64,000 bases of DNA from assembly GCF_002911695.1 (NCBI RefSeq), contig NZ_PQBS01000037.1:411871-475870 (forward strand), read 5' to 3'. This stretch comes from Gracilimonas amylolytica (GTDB lineage: Bacteria > Bacteroidota > Rhodothermia > Balneolales > Balneolaceae). A program made the translations under genes and the position numbers. Within the stretch, counting starts at the first letter, position 1; the number at the start of each line of letters is the position of its first letter. Below are positions 8,552 to 17,300 of this stretch, in pieces. Below the pieces are notes generated by a model. The model was not told the origin of the DNA. It saw only the letters and a program-made list of their open reading frames with translations, and did no database searches.

Positions 8552-9667
8552 TTATAAAATAGGTTTTACACCAAGTTTTTGAAGTTCCTGAAACTCCATT
8601 AGTAACTCATTCCTTATTCTTAAAAATGGGTATTCAAATCGATATGGCCACTCATTTCTCAGGTTCCTAAAGAGTACATCTTTATCCGGCCGATCAATAA
8701 GATCACGCAGGGCGGCATCATATCCAAGAATAGGATGGAGGCGCGTGATCAATTTGGTCAGATCGTACTGTATGTGTGCCAGGTCTTCGTTTTTAGTGAT
8801 ATTTTTTAGTTTAGTAGAAGATCGTTGCAAGCCAAAGAAGTCAGCGAGGTCATCACAGATCATTTTGGTGGCATTGATCTTGGCTTGTTCAGAATAGCCG
8901 GCGATGTGAGGTGTGGCTATAAAGGCCTGTTCTGCTGCCGTTACACTAAAGTCAGGTTCTCCTTCCCATACATCCAGTATGAAATGCTCTACATTTCCCT
9001 GACCATGAGCCTTCAATAAGGCTTGTTCATCCACAACCCCACCTCGTGATGCATTGATGACCAATTTATAAGTTTTTCCTTCCAGTTTTGAATCATTCAG
9101 CCAGTGATAGGTCGGATATTCTCCCTTTCGGTTCAGAGGAACATGAAAAGTTAGAATGTCGCAACTGAGCACCTCTTTGAGGGAGGCAGATTTAAATTTG
9201 GGATCTCTGATCTCACGGGGTGGGTCGTATGCCACACATTCAATATCAAATGAGGTAAGCAGTTCGATAACGGCACTTCCTGCCTTACCCGCACCAATCA
9301 CTCCCACTTTACCAAACGATCTATCGTTGTGAAATTTTTCTCTCCAAAGGAGTAAGGCAGTCATGACATATTCAGCCACTGATCGGGCATTACATCCATT
9401 TGCACTTGATAGTTTGATGCCATGAGACTCAAGGTATTCATTATCCAGATGATCGGTTCCGGATGAACCGGTTCCAATAAATTTCAATCCCGATGGAATG
9501 TGAGGAAGTGTCTCTGCATTTAAATGGGTAACCGTGCGGACCAAAAGAGCATCAATCCCGGTCAGATCCGGTATGCCTTCAGAAGGATCGTACAATCTCA
9601 GGTTCACATTTGGAGGGATCAGTTCTTTAATCTTATAAAGATTTTGGTCGGCTGCTGCGTGTATCAA
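8552..9667 (-). CDS. pdxB: 4-phosphoerythronate dehydrogenase
   Basis: 371 residues, the usual length. Oxidises 4-phospho-D-erythronate to 2-oxo-3-hydroxy-4-phosphobutanoate in the DXP-independent pyridoxal-5-phosphate pathway. Features of the D-2-hydroxyacid dehydrogenase fold: early VRTVTHLNAETL, FIGTGSSGTDHLD, NGCNARSVAEYV, the NAD site GVIGAGKAGSAV, the catalytic Arg in NASRGGVVDE, the Glu in DVWEGEPD, and His in ATPHIAGYS. A C-terminal extension of about 90 residues fits the PdxB dimerisation domain. The start is TTG at 9667. It is divergent from the nucleoside phosphorylase gene with only about 50 bases between them. Confidence 0.88.
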   Translation of the reverse strand: MIHAAADQNLYKIKELIPPNVNLRLYDPSEGIPDLTGIDALLVRTVTHLNAETLPHIPSGLKFIGTGSSGTDHLDNEYLESHGIKLSSANGCNARSVAEYVMTALLLWREKFHNDRSFGKVGVIGAGKAGSAVIELLTSFDIECVAYDPPREIRDPKFKSASLKEVLSCDILTFHVPLNRKGEYPTYHWLNDSKLEGKTYKLVINASRGGVVDEQALLKAHGQGNVEHFILDVWEGEPDFSVTAAEQAFIATPHIAGYSEQAKINATKMICDDLADFFGLQRSSTKLKNITKNEDLAHIQYDLTKLITRLHPILGYDAALRDLIDRPDKDVLFRNLRNEWPYRFEYPFLRIRNELLMEFQELQKLGVKPIL

Positions 9668-9718
9668 AAAATCTGATTTGTGTGAGAAAAAAAGTGTTTG
9701 AAAGCCTATACTTGGAAC

Positions 9719-11062
9719 ATGGATGCAAAATATAATATAGTTTCGATCATACGCAAAAAACGGGACGGGGAAACTCTCCTGAACGAAGAAATTAAATACC
9801 TCATCGACCGATATACAGCCGATGAAATACCGGATTATCAGGTTAGTGCTTTCCTGATGGCATGCTTTCTTAATGGACTGAATGATGAGGAATCGGCAGC
9901 CCTAACGGAATCCATGCTGCATTCCGGGGAGATCGTGGACCTGTCGGATATCAGTGGTAAGAAGGTAGACAAACATTCAACCGGAGGAGTAGGTGATAAA
10001 CTTTCGCTGATTCTGGCACCCATTGTAGCTTCGGCAGGGGTTCCGGTGCCGATGATCTCGGGGCGGGGACTTGGTCATACCGGAGGCACGCTTGATAAGC
10101 TGGAATCCATCCCCGGCTTTACGGTGGATATGGATCTGCCTCGATACAAGGAGATCATTGCCAAACACGATCTTGTGTTAGCCGGGCAGACCGCAGAAAT
10201 TGCTCCGGCCGACAAACGCCTGTATGCCTTACGTGATGTAACAGCGACCGTAGAATCCATACCTCTTATCGCAGGCAGTATCATGAGTAAAAAGCTGGCA
10301 GAGGGTATTGATGCGCTTGTGCTGGATGTGAAAGCCGGTTCCGGTGCCTTCATGAAAACAACGGATGATGCCATCAGGTTAGGTGAAGCACTTGTGGGAA
10401 TCGGTACACAGTTTGAAAAAGAAACCATTGCCTACGTTACGAATATGAATCAGCCTTTAGGCTATAAGATCGGCAACTGGCTGGAAGTGGAAGAATGCAT
10501 TGATGCCATGCATGGAGAAGGGCCGGATGATATCATGGAGATTACCCATCTTTTGGCAGGGACAATGATCTACCTGGGAGAGAAAGCAGAGAGCGTGAAA
10601 GAAGGGATCGATATCAGCAAGAAGCAGATCGAAAATGGAGAAGCGTTTCAGAAATGGCTGGATATTGTTGAGGAACAGGGTGGCGATGTTGATATGATCA
10701 GATCACCCAAAAAATATCCTCAGGCTCAATATGAATTTGTGATCAAAGCGGAGAGATCCGGATATATGTCGGAAATGAATTCCTACGAGATCGGGATGGC
10801 CTCGGTAGAATTGGGAGCCGGCCGGAAAAAGAAAGAAGACAATGTGGATCCGCAGGCAGGAATTGTGCTCAAAAAGAAAATTGGGGACAAAATTGAGAAA
10901 GGTGAAACAATTATGGTGGGTTATACGAACAACCCATCAGCAATAGAAGCTGCGAGTGATCAATTGATCGGTGCAGTAACCATTGCTGAAACTAAACCCG
11001 AATCAGTGAATTTGATCAGTCATATCATTGATAAGGACGGCAGCAGGGCATTTGAGCTTTAA
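9719..11062 (+). CDS. Pyrimidine-nucleoside / thymidine phosphorylase
   Basis: About 447 residues. Phosphorolysis of thymidine, deoxyuridine or uridine to the free base and (deoxy)ribose-1-phosphate in nucleoside salvage. Carries KHSTGGVGDKLSL (phosphate site), the family signature SGRGLGHTGGTLDKLE, and DVKAGSGAFMK, and the C-terminal PYNP domain (AGIVLKKKIGDKIEKGE). I chose ATG 9719; an in-frame TTG at 9698 would add seven residues. The overall pattern is closer to the Gram-positive-type pyrimidine-nucleoside phosphorylase than to E. coli DeoA, but exact specificity cannot be read from the sequence. Confidence 0.9.
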   Translation: MDAKYNIVSIIRKKRDGETLLNEEIKYLIDRYTADEIPDYQVSAFLMACFLNGLNDEESAALTESMLHSGEIVDLSDISGKKVDKHSTGGVGDKLSLILAPIVASAGVPVPMISGRGLGHTGGTLDKLESIPGFTVDMDLPRYKEIIAKHDLVLAGQTAEIAPADKRLYALRDVTATVESIPLIAGSIMSKKLAEGIDALVLDVKAGSGAFMKTTDDAIRLGEALVGIGTQFEKETIAYVTNMNQPLGYKIGNWLEVEECIDAMHGEGPDDIMEITHLLAGTMIYLGEKAESVKEGIDISKKQIENGEAFQKWLDIVEEQGGDVDMIRSPKKYPQAQYEFVIKAERSGYMSEMNSYEIGMASVELGAGRKKKEDNVDPQAGIVLKKKIGDKIEKGETIMVGYTNNPSAIEAASDQLIGAVTIAETKPESVNLISHIIDKDGSRAFEL

Positions 11063-11137
11063 CTGCTTGAAATACACTAATAATCGGTTAATTTAGTTTG
11101 TAGTTTAACAGGGCATTAAAAAATAAAGGAAAGTATT

Positions 11138-11890
11138 ATGTTTCAACGATTTATCCGCGCAATCAAATCTATGTTCGGTGGCTTGATCAGCTCAATTGAG
11201 GATCCAAAATTGATCCTGGAGCAAAATATCCGGGAAATGAACGATCAGATCCCTCAAATGAATGACAACATCGCAACGGTTAAAGCAAACCTGCTGATGC
11301 TTCAAAAAGAGCTGAACCGCAACGAAAAACAAATTCAGGATCTGACCAATAAAGTAAGGTCTGCTATTCAGGCTAACCGGGATGATATTGCAGAAGGCTA
11401 TGCCCTGCAACTTGAAAAAGCCAAGGAAAGCCTGGTTCACACCAAAGAACAGCTTGAATTCGCTGAACGTGCATATGAAAAAGCACTTAAGGTGAAGAAA
11501 GTGTTCATGAAGGAAAAAGATCGCAAGATCCAGGAAGCCAAGGAAGCACTGCGTGCCAGCGAGCGTTCAGAATGGCAAGCCAAGATCGCCGATACCCTGG
11601 AGCAATTCGAGGTAGGAGGTATCGATCAGACCCACGATGAAATGATCAACCGTTTAAATGAGCGCTCTGCCAAGAATGAAGCGCGTATGGAGATCGCCTT
11701 AGACAGCATTGATACCGAGACCATGGAAATTGAAGCGAATGCCGAAAAACTTCGTGCGAAGTCACTGGTAGAGCAATTCAAGATGGAAATGGGCGAGAAG
11801 AGCGGTTCCATCAATATGGATGAGGAAGAGCCGGCCAAAGAACAAGACGGTTCCAAAACTATCGGTAACAAAGAAAAATCAGGTTCTTAA
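11138..11890 (+). CDS. pspA: PspA/IM30 (Vipp1) family membrane-remodelling protein
   Basis: 250 residues. An amphipathic N-terminal helix (FQRFIRAIKSMFGGLI) precedes long coiled-coil helices (about 25-155), and the family opening EDPKLILEQNIREM is clear. PspA/Vipp1 proteins belong to the ESCRT-III superfamily and polymerise on damaged inner membranes. The C-terminal segment (167-220) includes EARMEIALDS, also found in the next gene, and ends in a charged tail (EEEPAKEQDG). A possible RBS (AAAGGA) lies before the ATG. It is first in a tight run (gap 12, overlap 4, gap 2) with two further coiled-coil genes and a crotonase. No PspF-type sigma-54 activator is visible nearby. Confidence 0.9.
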   Translation: MFQRFIRAIKSMFGGLISSIEDPKLILEQNIREMNDQIPQMNDNIATVKANLLMLQKELNRNEKQIQDLTNKVRSAIQANRDDIAEGYALQLEKAKESLVHTKEQLEFAERAYEKALKVKKVFMKEKDRKIQEAKEALRASERSEWQAKIADTLEQFEVGGIDQTHDEMINRLNERSAKNEARMEIALDSIDTETMEIEANAEKLRAKSLVEQFKMEMGEKSGSINMDEEEPAKEQDGSKTIGNKEKSGS

Positions 11891-11902
11891 CAGCTTACGG
11901 CC

Positions 11903-12379
11903 ATGAGTACCAAAGGAGAAGAAGAACGCGAACGCCTGAAGCAGGAATACAAAGATCATTATCGGCGTATTAAGGAAGCTAAGGAGCGACTGAAGCGAGC
12001 CGAACAAAAAGGCAAGATCTCAGAAGCCGTTCATAAAATGAATGCGGATAACCTGCTCGAGACCATGGATGAATTCCTTGGTAAGGTTCGTGAAAAGGTA
12101 ACTCATGTGGAAGCCCGGCTGGATGTGGCCTTAGACAGCCTGGAAGATGAATCCTCTGAAGCCGCCAGCAAGATCAAAAAAGAAGAGCTGGATGAGGAAA
12201 TGAAAAAGCAGAAGGCTAAACAAACCCTCAAGCAGGTAAAAGCTGAAATGGGCATGTTGTATAGCGAGATCGAAAAACAGGCGGATGAGATCAAAACCGA
12301 AAAAACCATAGGCACTAAAAAACCGGAATCCTCCGCTGATTCTGACAATACCGATAATTCACCGGATGTGAAATCATGA
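11903..12379 (+). CDS. Coiled-coil protein, short paralogue of the PspA C-terminal region
   Basis: 158 residues, almost entirely charged and helical with no membrane segment. Its centre (EARLDVALDS, 70-79) and following helix (LKQVKAEMG) match the PspA C-terminal region (EARMEIALDS 181-190; VEQFKMEMG) in order and spacing, so it looks like a partial duplication of pspA lacking the membrane-binding N-terminus. It starts 12 bases after pspA, and its stop overlaps the next gene by 4 bases (ATGA), implying translational coupling. An accessory or capping subunit of a PspA assembly is a reasonable inference; the exact function is unknown. Confidence 0.75.
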   Translation: MSTKGEEERERLKQEYKDHYRRIKEAKERLKRAEQKGKISEAVHKMNADNLLETMDEFLGKVREKVTHVEARLDVALDSLEDESSEAASKIKKEELDEEMKKQKAKQTLKQVKAEMGMLYSEIEKQADEIKTEKTIGTKKPESSADSDNTDNSPDVKS

Positions 12380-13260
12380 GCGAAGACTTAAACATCAACT
12401 ACACACGCGAAGCATTCATGAACCCCATTAATCTTGGGGTACTGCTGGTATCTACACTTACGGCATTCTTTATGAGTGGCTTTGGCGATGTATCCAGCAT
12501 ATTGTTGACCACGGTGTTTGGTGTAGAGCTGATGTATCTGGGTATTGTGCCCAAGCTGCCCCGGTTCAGAAAAAAACTGGAGCTCAAAAAGATCAAAGAG
12601 CGCCATGCGGCGAACAATGAAAAAGAACTGTTTCAGTCGCTCGATAATAAATCTCAAAAGCGATTTTTGGTTCTCAAGCACCTGGCCAAACTGGTTCAGG
12701 AAAATTTTGAAAAATTACCCTACAGTTCACAAGGACTTTTAGATAACATCGGCAAAAAGATCGATGAGCTACTTGGAAATTACCTGACCCTGCTGGATCT
12801 GATCAAGCGGTATGAAGTGTACCTTAACACGTCACTGGAAAGCAATCTGAAAGAAGAAGTGGTAAGACAGATCGAGGAGATCAAAACCCTGGAATCTGAG
12901 AAACTGAAGCGCACAAAAGCCCGCCGTGTTGCCATTATGCAAAAGCGGCTTAAGAAATTCAGCGTGGCCAAAGAGAAATATCTGGTGTGTGAAACGCATC
13001 TGGAAACCATTGAAGATGCCGTCAGATATATCTACGAGCAGTCTATGACCATGAGTAATCCGGAAGAGATCGGATTCCAGCTGGATAATCTTCTGAATGA
13101 AGTGGAAGAAACTTCACAATTGATTGATGACTTAGATCAGGATATTTTACCGGAGTACAATAACGAATGGGAGAACGATATGGATTTCGATTCCATATTG
13201 GATGAACTCTCTGACGAAGTTGAAACAGAAATCAAACCCGCAAGGAAAGTTAAAGAATAA
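12376..13260 (+). CDS. Membrane-anchored coiled-coil protein of the PspA cluster
   Basis: 294 residues. Two hydrophobic segments lie near the N-terminus (about 16-34 and 38-56, LGVLLVSTLTAFFMSGF and SSILLTTVFGVELMYLGIV), followed by about 230 charged helical residues with coiled-coil character (KLELKKIKERHAANNEKEL, LESEKLKRTKARRVAIMQKRLKK) and an acidic tail. The predicted topology is a hairpin in the inner membrane with a cytoplasmic helical body. It overlaps the preceding gene by 4 bases. I do not recognise a named family; position and architecture suggest a membrane receptor or scaffold for the PspA-like proteins. Confidence 0.7.
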   Translation: MSEDLNINYTREAFMNPINLGVLLVSTLTAFFMSGFGDVSSILLTTVFGVELMYLGIVPKLPRFRKKLELKKIKERHAANNEKELFQSLDNKSQKRFLVLKHLAKLVQENFEKLPYSSQGLLDNIGKKIDELLGNYLTLLDLIKRYEVYLNTSLESNLKEEVVRQIEEIKTLESEKLKRTKARRVAIMQKRLKKFSVAKEKYLVCETHLETIEDAVRYIYEQSMTMSNPEEIGFQLDNLLNEVEETSQLIDDLDQDILPEYNNEWENDMDFDSILDELSDEVETEIKPARKVKE

Positions 13261-13262
13261 AC

Positions 13263-14042
13263 ATGGCTCAGTCTTACGAAACGTTGCTTCTTGATGTTGA
13301 CGAATCCGGAATTTGTACGCTTACCATTAATCGCCCCGATAAACTGAATGCTCTCAACAACAAGGTTCTGGATGAACTGGATGAAGCCGTTGATGCGATC
13401 AAAGAAGATTATAAGATCAAAGCCTTGGTCATTACCGGAGCCGGTGATAAAGCGTTTGTAGCCGGAGCCGATATCAAGGAACTGAGCTCGCTGGATCCTG
13501 TTTCGGGAGAAAAAGTTTCGGAAAGGGGACAACGGATCTTTCAAAAGATCGAAGACCTGACCATTCCCGTGATCGCAGCCGTTAATGGCTATGCTCTTGG
13601 TGGTGGGTGTGAACTGGCGATGGCTTGTCACCTGAGGATCGCTTCCCCCAATGCCGCTCTTGGATTACCTGAAGTATCACTTGGATTGATTCCCGGATAT
13701 GGCGGAACCCAGCGACTGACCAAACTGGCGGGACGTGCCAGGGCACTTGAATACATCATGACTGGTCGTCAGATAAAAGCTGATGAGGCTTTTGAGGTTG
13801 GGTTGGTCAATCAGATCGCAGATGCAGATCCTGTTGAAGAGGCTAAAGCCATGCTGGGTAAGATCTTAAAGCAAGGTCCTGTAGCCATTAAAAATGCAAT
13901 TCTGGCCGTTAAAGAGGCCGACTCTGAAGACGGCTATAAAGCCGAAGCTCGACTTTTTGGAGAATTATGCGGTACCGCTGATTTTAAAGAAGGTACCGGC
14001 GCATTCCTCGAAAAAAGGAAACCTAATTTCTCCGGTAAATAA
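13263..14042 (+). CDS. Enoyl-CoA hydratase / isomerase family (crotonase)
   Basis: 259 residues, full length. Crotonase fold with the oxyanion-hole segment AFVAGADIKEL and YALGGGCELA, and both catalytic glutamates present: Glu117 in GGGCELAM and Glu137 in LPEVSLGLIPGYGGTQRL. It should hydrate trans-2-enoyl-CoA in fatty acid oxidation or a related acyl-CoA pathway. It starts two bases after the membrane coiled-coil gene and so appears co-transcribed with pspA, although no functional link is obvious. Confidence 0.9.
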   Translation: MAQSYETLLLDVDESGICTLTINRPDKLNALNNKVLDELDEAVDAIKEDYKIKALVITGAGDKAFVAGADIKELSSLDPVSGEKVSERGQRIFQKIEDLTIPVIAAVNGYALGGGCELAMACHLRIASPNAALGLPEVSLGLIPGYGGTQRLTKLAGRARALEYIMTGRQIKADEAFEVGLVNQIADADPVEEAKAMLGKILKQGPVAIKNAILAVKEADSEDGYKAEARLFGELCGTADFKEGTGAFLEKRKPNFSGK

Positions 14043-14130
14043 GAACGAACTTTTTCTGAATGAAAGACGAACCTCCATCGGGTAGTTACACCACATTTAA
14101 ATTTTTTGCAGACGGATCGGGAGGAATTCT

Positions 14131-15408
14131 ATGACTGAATTTCTTTTGATCGTTGTAACCATCATACTCAGCGGATTCTTTTCAGGATCCGAGATCGCCT
14201 TCGTTACGGCCAATAAGCTGAAACTGGAAGTAGCTTCCCGAAAGAATAACTTTTTGGGGAATTCCATAGAGTTTTTCACGAAAAAACCGGAGACTTTCCT
14301 CACTACCACGTTGGTCGGCAACAATATCGTTAATGTACTGTATGCCACCTTCATGGCCATATTTTTGGTTGAACCAATTCGGCAGTTTAGTGAAGCCTGG
14401 TTTGGTGTTATTCCTACCGACCTCGAAACACTTTTGGTTCAAACCATATTAGCCTCTGTGATCATTATGCTGTTTGGTGAGATCCTTCCCAAAGCAATAT
14501 TCCGGGCACTGGCTGATAATATGATCACGGTTATTTCGGTTCCACTGAGAATCGCATACTACCTATTCAGACCGCTGATTGAGATATCGCGAGGTTCATC
14601 CAATGTATTGATCAAACTGTTGGTCAAGGATGCCGAAGTACCCGAGAACTACTACCGAAGGCAGGATGTGGAGATGATCTTCAAGGAGCTGCGTGACAGT
14701 GGAGGCAGTGAGGATATTGACGAGGATGATTCCGAGATCTTGCATAACGTTCTTGAACTTTCGAACAAGCGGGTAAAGGATTCCATGATCCCGCGTATTG
14801 AAATTCAGGCAGTCGAAAAAGAAACTTCCATCGATGATGTGCTGGATATGTTCATTCAGTCGGGTCACTCCAAACTGCCGGTGTATAAAGATTCCATTGA
14901 TGATGTGATCGGTGTGGTGTTTGCCCACGATTTCTTCCATCAACCCAAAAGCCTGCACGAGATCATCAGGCCGGTAAAGCTGGTGCCATCCAGTAAAAAA
15001 TCCAATGACCTTCTAACGGAGTTCAGGCAGTCAAATATGTCTGTGGCCATCGTGCTTGATGAATATGGGGGGACAGCCGGAATGGTGACCATAGAAGACC
15101 TCTTAGAGGAGGTAGTGGGTGACATTCAGGATGAGTACGATGTGGAAGATGAGATCATGAAAAAGCTTACGGATAACAGCTATGTGGTCAGTGGAAATGT
15201 TGAGATCGAAGAGCTGTGTGAAAAATTCGAAGATATTGATCTTCCCGTGGAACCTTCTGAATACGATACCGTAGCAGGGTACATCATAAATCATTTAGGG
15301 CGCATACCCAAGGTAAACGAGGAAGTGGTGATAGATGGAAATAAATTCATTATCAGTAAAGCCACACCAAGTCGCATTGAAACGGTAAAGCTCGTGTTGA
15401 TCGATTGA
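14131..15408 (+). CDS. CNNM/CorC-HlyC family transporter-associated protein (hemolysin-like) with CBS pair
   Basis: 425 residues. An N-terminal CNNM (DUF21) membrane domain with about four hydrophobic segments (FLLIVVTIILSGFFSGSEIAFVTANK at the start) is followed by two CBS domains (about 205-325; SMIPRIEIQAVEKETSIDDVL, VAIVLDEYGGTAGMVTIEDLLEEVVGDI) and a CorC_HlyC domain (about 340-425). The family is linked to Mg2+ or Na+ export and divalent metal homeostasis; the hemolysin name is historical. A strong RBS, GGAGG, lies just upstream. There is an 88-base gap from the crotonase gene. Confidence 0.9.
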   Translation: MTEFLLIVVTIILSGFFSGSEIAFVTANKLKLEVASRKNNFLGNSIEFFTKKPETFLTTTLVGNNIVNVLYATFMAIFLVEPIRQFSEAWFGVIPTDLETLLVQTILASVIIMLFGEILPKAIFRALADNMITVISVPLRIAYYLFRPLIEISRGSSNVLIKLLVKDAEVPENYYRRQDVEMIFKELRDSGGSEDIDEDDSEILHNVLELSNKRVKDSMIPRIEIQAVEKETSIDDVLDMFIQSGHSKLPVYKDSIDDVIGVVFAHDFFHQPKSLHEIIRPVKLVPSSKKSNDLLTEFRQSNMSVAIVLDEYGGTAGMVTIEDLLEEVVGDIQDEYDVEDEIMKKLTDNSYVVSGNVEIEELCEKFEDIDLPVEPSEYDTVAGYIINHLGRIPKVNEEVVIDGNKFIISKATPSRIETVKLVLID

Positions 15409-15466
15409 CCTTTACTGAAAAGTAGTTAGATTGATCCGTTAATCAGAACCGCGTAAAATACATATC

Positions 15467-17179
15467 ATGTTCGATCACTATCCGAAATGGTCTCAGGAAT
15501 TTGCCAGAAAATACCTCAGCAGAACCATCAATCAGTTCATCATACACGGAAATGTACATGACCTGGTGCCACTCAAAACCGAAGAGGGTACTAAATTCAA
15601 CCGTCTGAAATCATTTTTGTCGGATGAATTTTTCGGGGCTCGTGATTTTGTGATCTTTTATGACCGGGCATCGGGAATCTATTTTCGGGATAAGGAATCA
15701 CAGGCTGATTTTAATCAGGCTATAGCCGGAAGAGACAGTTTGGTTGGAACCGATTATGCCAATAAAATGCCGAAAGATCCGGTTAGGGTGATGTCACTGC
15801 TGGAGCAATATTTCCGTCTCCGTCTCGACCAAAAGAAAAGTATTGGCCTTATCATAGACTATGCCGAAACCATAGTTCCAATGAGTGATGCGGCGTCCAT
15901 AGGCAATGAGGACCGGACTTCCATGGTGTATTTGTCGCGCTGGGCCCACGACCCAATGTTTCTGGCATCTGATTTCACAACTGTACTCATCACAGAAAAT
16001 CTTGCAGATCTGAATAAGACGATCGTGCAGAATCCCTACACAAGCGATATCAAGATCAATATTCCGGGCGATAACGATCGTCTTGAGTTCATAAAATATG
16101 AAACGGAAAAGGACGAGTGGAAAGATATATCATCGGTTAAAGCGGAGATCGTGGCTCAACAAACGGCCGGACTTAATTTTGTGAATATCCGCAGTGTGAT
16201 ATCACATGCAAGGGAAAACAAGGAGAAGATCACCTTTGAAGGGTTATCTGAATCCAAGAAGGAGTTGATCGAAGCCGAAGCGTATGGGCTTCTTGAGTTT
16301 GTGGAAACCCCATATTCTCTGGATAACGTAGCCGGACATAAACAGGTCAAGCAACACTTACGGCAGGCCGTGCAGGCTCTGAAAGCAGGTCGGCAGGATG
16401 TTATGCCAATGGGGTATCTGGTATGCGGTCCGGTTGGAACCGGTAAAACATTCTTAGTGACCTGTTTTGCCAGCGAAGTAGGTATTCCAATGGTGAAATT
16501 GAAGAATTTCAGAAGTCAGTGGCAGGGGGTGACCGAAGGAAACCTTGAGAAGATCCTCTCTCTGCTAAAAGCTATGGCTCCTGTAGCCGTTATGATCGAT
16601 GAAGCGGATGCATACCTTGGCGACCGTGATGCGAGCGGTGACAGTGGTGTTTCGAGCCGCGTATTTTCACAAATTGCCACGTTTATGAGTGATACGGTTA
16701 ACCGGGGCCGCATTGTGTGGTTCCTGATGACCGCCCGACCCGACCTTATGCCGGTTGACCTAAAGCGACAAGGTCGCGCAGAAGAACATCTCGCTTTATT
16801 CCCGCCACACACTCAGGAGGAAAGGGTGGAATTATTTGAAGCGATGGCAAAGAAAACCGGTTTGAAGATGACAGAAGCATATACGCCAAAAATCATTGAA
16901 AACGGGGATAAGACCTTTTCCGGCGCTGATATGGAAGCCGCACTGACCCGTGCCAAATTCCGGGCAGCAGCAGAGGGAAACAAAATAGTATCACCTGAGA
17001 TCCTTGACCTTGCTCTTGAAGATTTCCTTCCGCCAACTTATCCGGAAGAAATTGAGCTTCAAACTCTGAGTGCGGTCATTGAATGTACCTCCAAAGAATT
17101 ACTTCCCGAACGCTATCGGGATATGGACCGAGATGAGATACTGTCTACCATTGATGAACTTAGGTTCCGGGTTGGATAG
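15467..17179 (+). CDS. Classical AAA ATPase with degenerate N-terminal AAA-like half
   Basis: 570 residues. The C-terminal half is a complete classical AAA module: Walker A GPVGTGKT (321-328), Walker B VMIDEAD (375-381), sensor 1 WFLMTARPD with Thr422, and SRH arginines in DLKRQGR (Arg434/Arg437), followed by a helical lid. The N-terminal half (about 100-260) looks like an ATPase-dead AAA copy (GLIIDYAETIVP in the Walker B position, VLITENLADLN in the sensor 1 position, IPGDNDRLEFIKY in the lid), an arrangement reminiscent of Ycf46-type proteins. No membrane segment. It follows the CNNM gene by 58 bases on the same strand as pspA. Substrate unknown; remodelling of PspA polymers is an inference. 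Confidence 0.8.
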   Translation: MFDHYPKWSQEFARKYLSRTINQFIIHGNVHDLVPLKTEEGTKFNRLKSFLSDEFFGARDFVIFYDRASGIYFRDKESQADFNQAIAGRDSLVGTDYANKMPKDPVRVMSLLEQYFRLRLDQKKSIGLIIDYAETIVPMSDAASIGNEDRTSMVYLSRWAHDPMFLASDFTTVLITENLADLNKTIVQNPYTSDIKINIPGDNDRLEFIKYETEKDEWKDISSVKAEIVAQQTAGLNFVNIRSVISHARENKEKITFEGLSESKKELIEAEAYGLLEFVETPYSLDNVAGHKQVKQHLRQAVQALKAGRQDVMPMGYLVCGPVGTGKTFLVTCFASEVGIPMVKLKNFRSQWQGVTEGNLEKILSLLKAMAPVAVMIDEADAYLGDRDASGDSGVSSRVFSQIATFMSDTVNRGRIVWFLMTARPDLMPVDLKRQGRAEEHLALFPPHTQEERVELFEAMAKKTGLKMTEAYTPKIIENGDKTFSGADMEAALTRAKFRAAAEGNKIVSPEILDLALEDFLPPTYPEEIELQTLSAVIECTSKELLPERYRDMDRDEILSTIDELRFRVG

Positions 17180-17300
17180 GTACACTATCATTGATCCGAG
17201 GTACAGGTGATCACTCTGACGTCTTTAGGATCAAAATATAAGTTTTACAGTCTATAATGAATTATACAGTCTTATAAGCCGATAGTTGATTATATCGGGA

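Noticed and set aside
12388..12681. Minus-strand ORFs across the membrane coiled-coil gene
   Set aside because: Antisense shadows without RBS; the plus-strand gene is coupled to its neighbours by ATGA and two-base spacing.
14060..14134. 24-codon ORF overlapping the start of the CNNM gene (ATGA)
   Set aside because: No convincing Shine-Dalgarno, no recognisable leader function, and one such overlap in 64 kb is expected by chance.
17180..17300. tRNA or small RNA between the AAA ATPase and PFK genes
   Set aside because: AT-rich with partial inverted words only; no cloverleaf, and no tRNA was recognised anywhere in the window.
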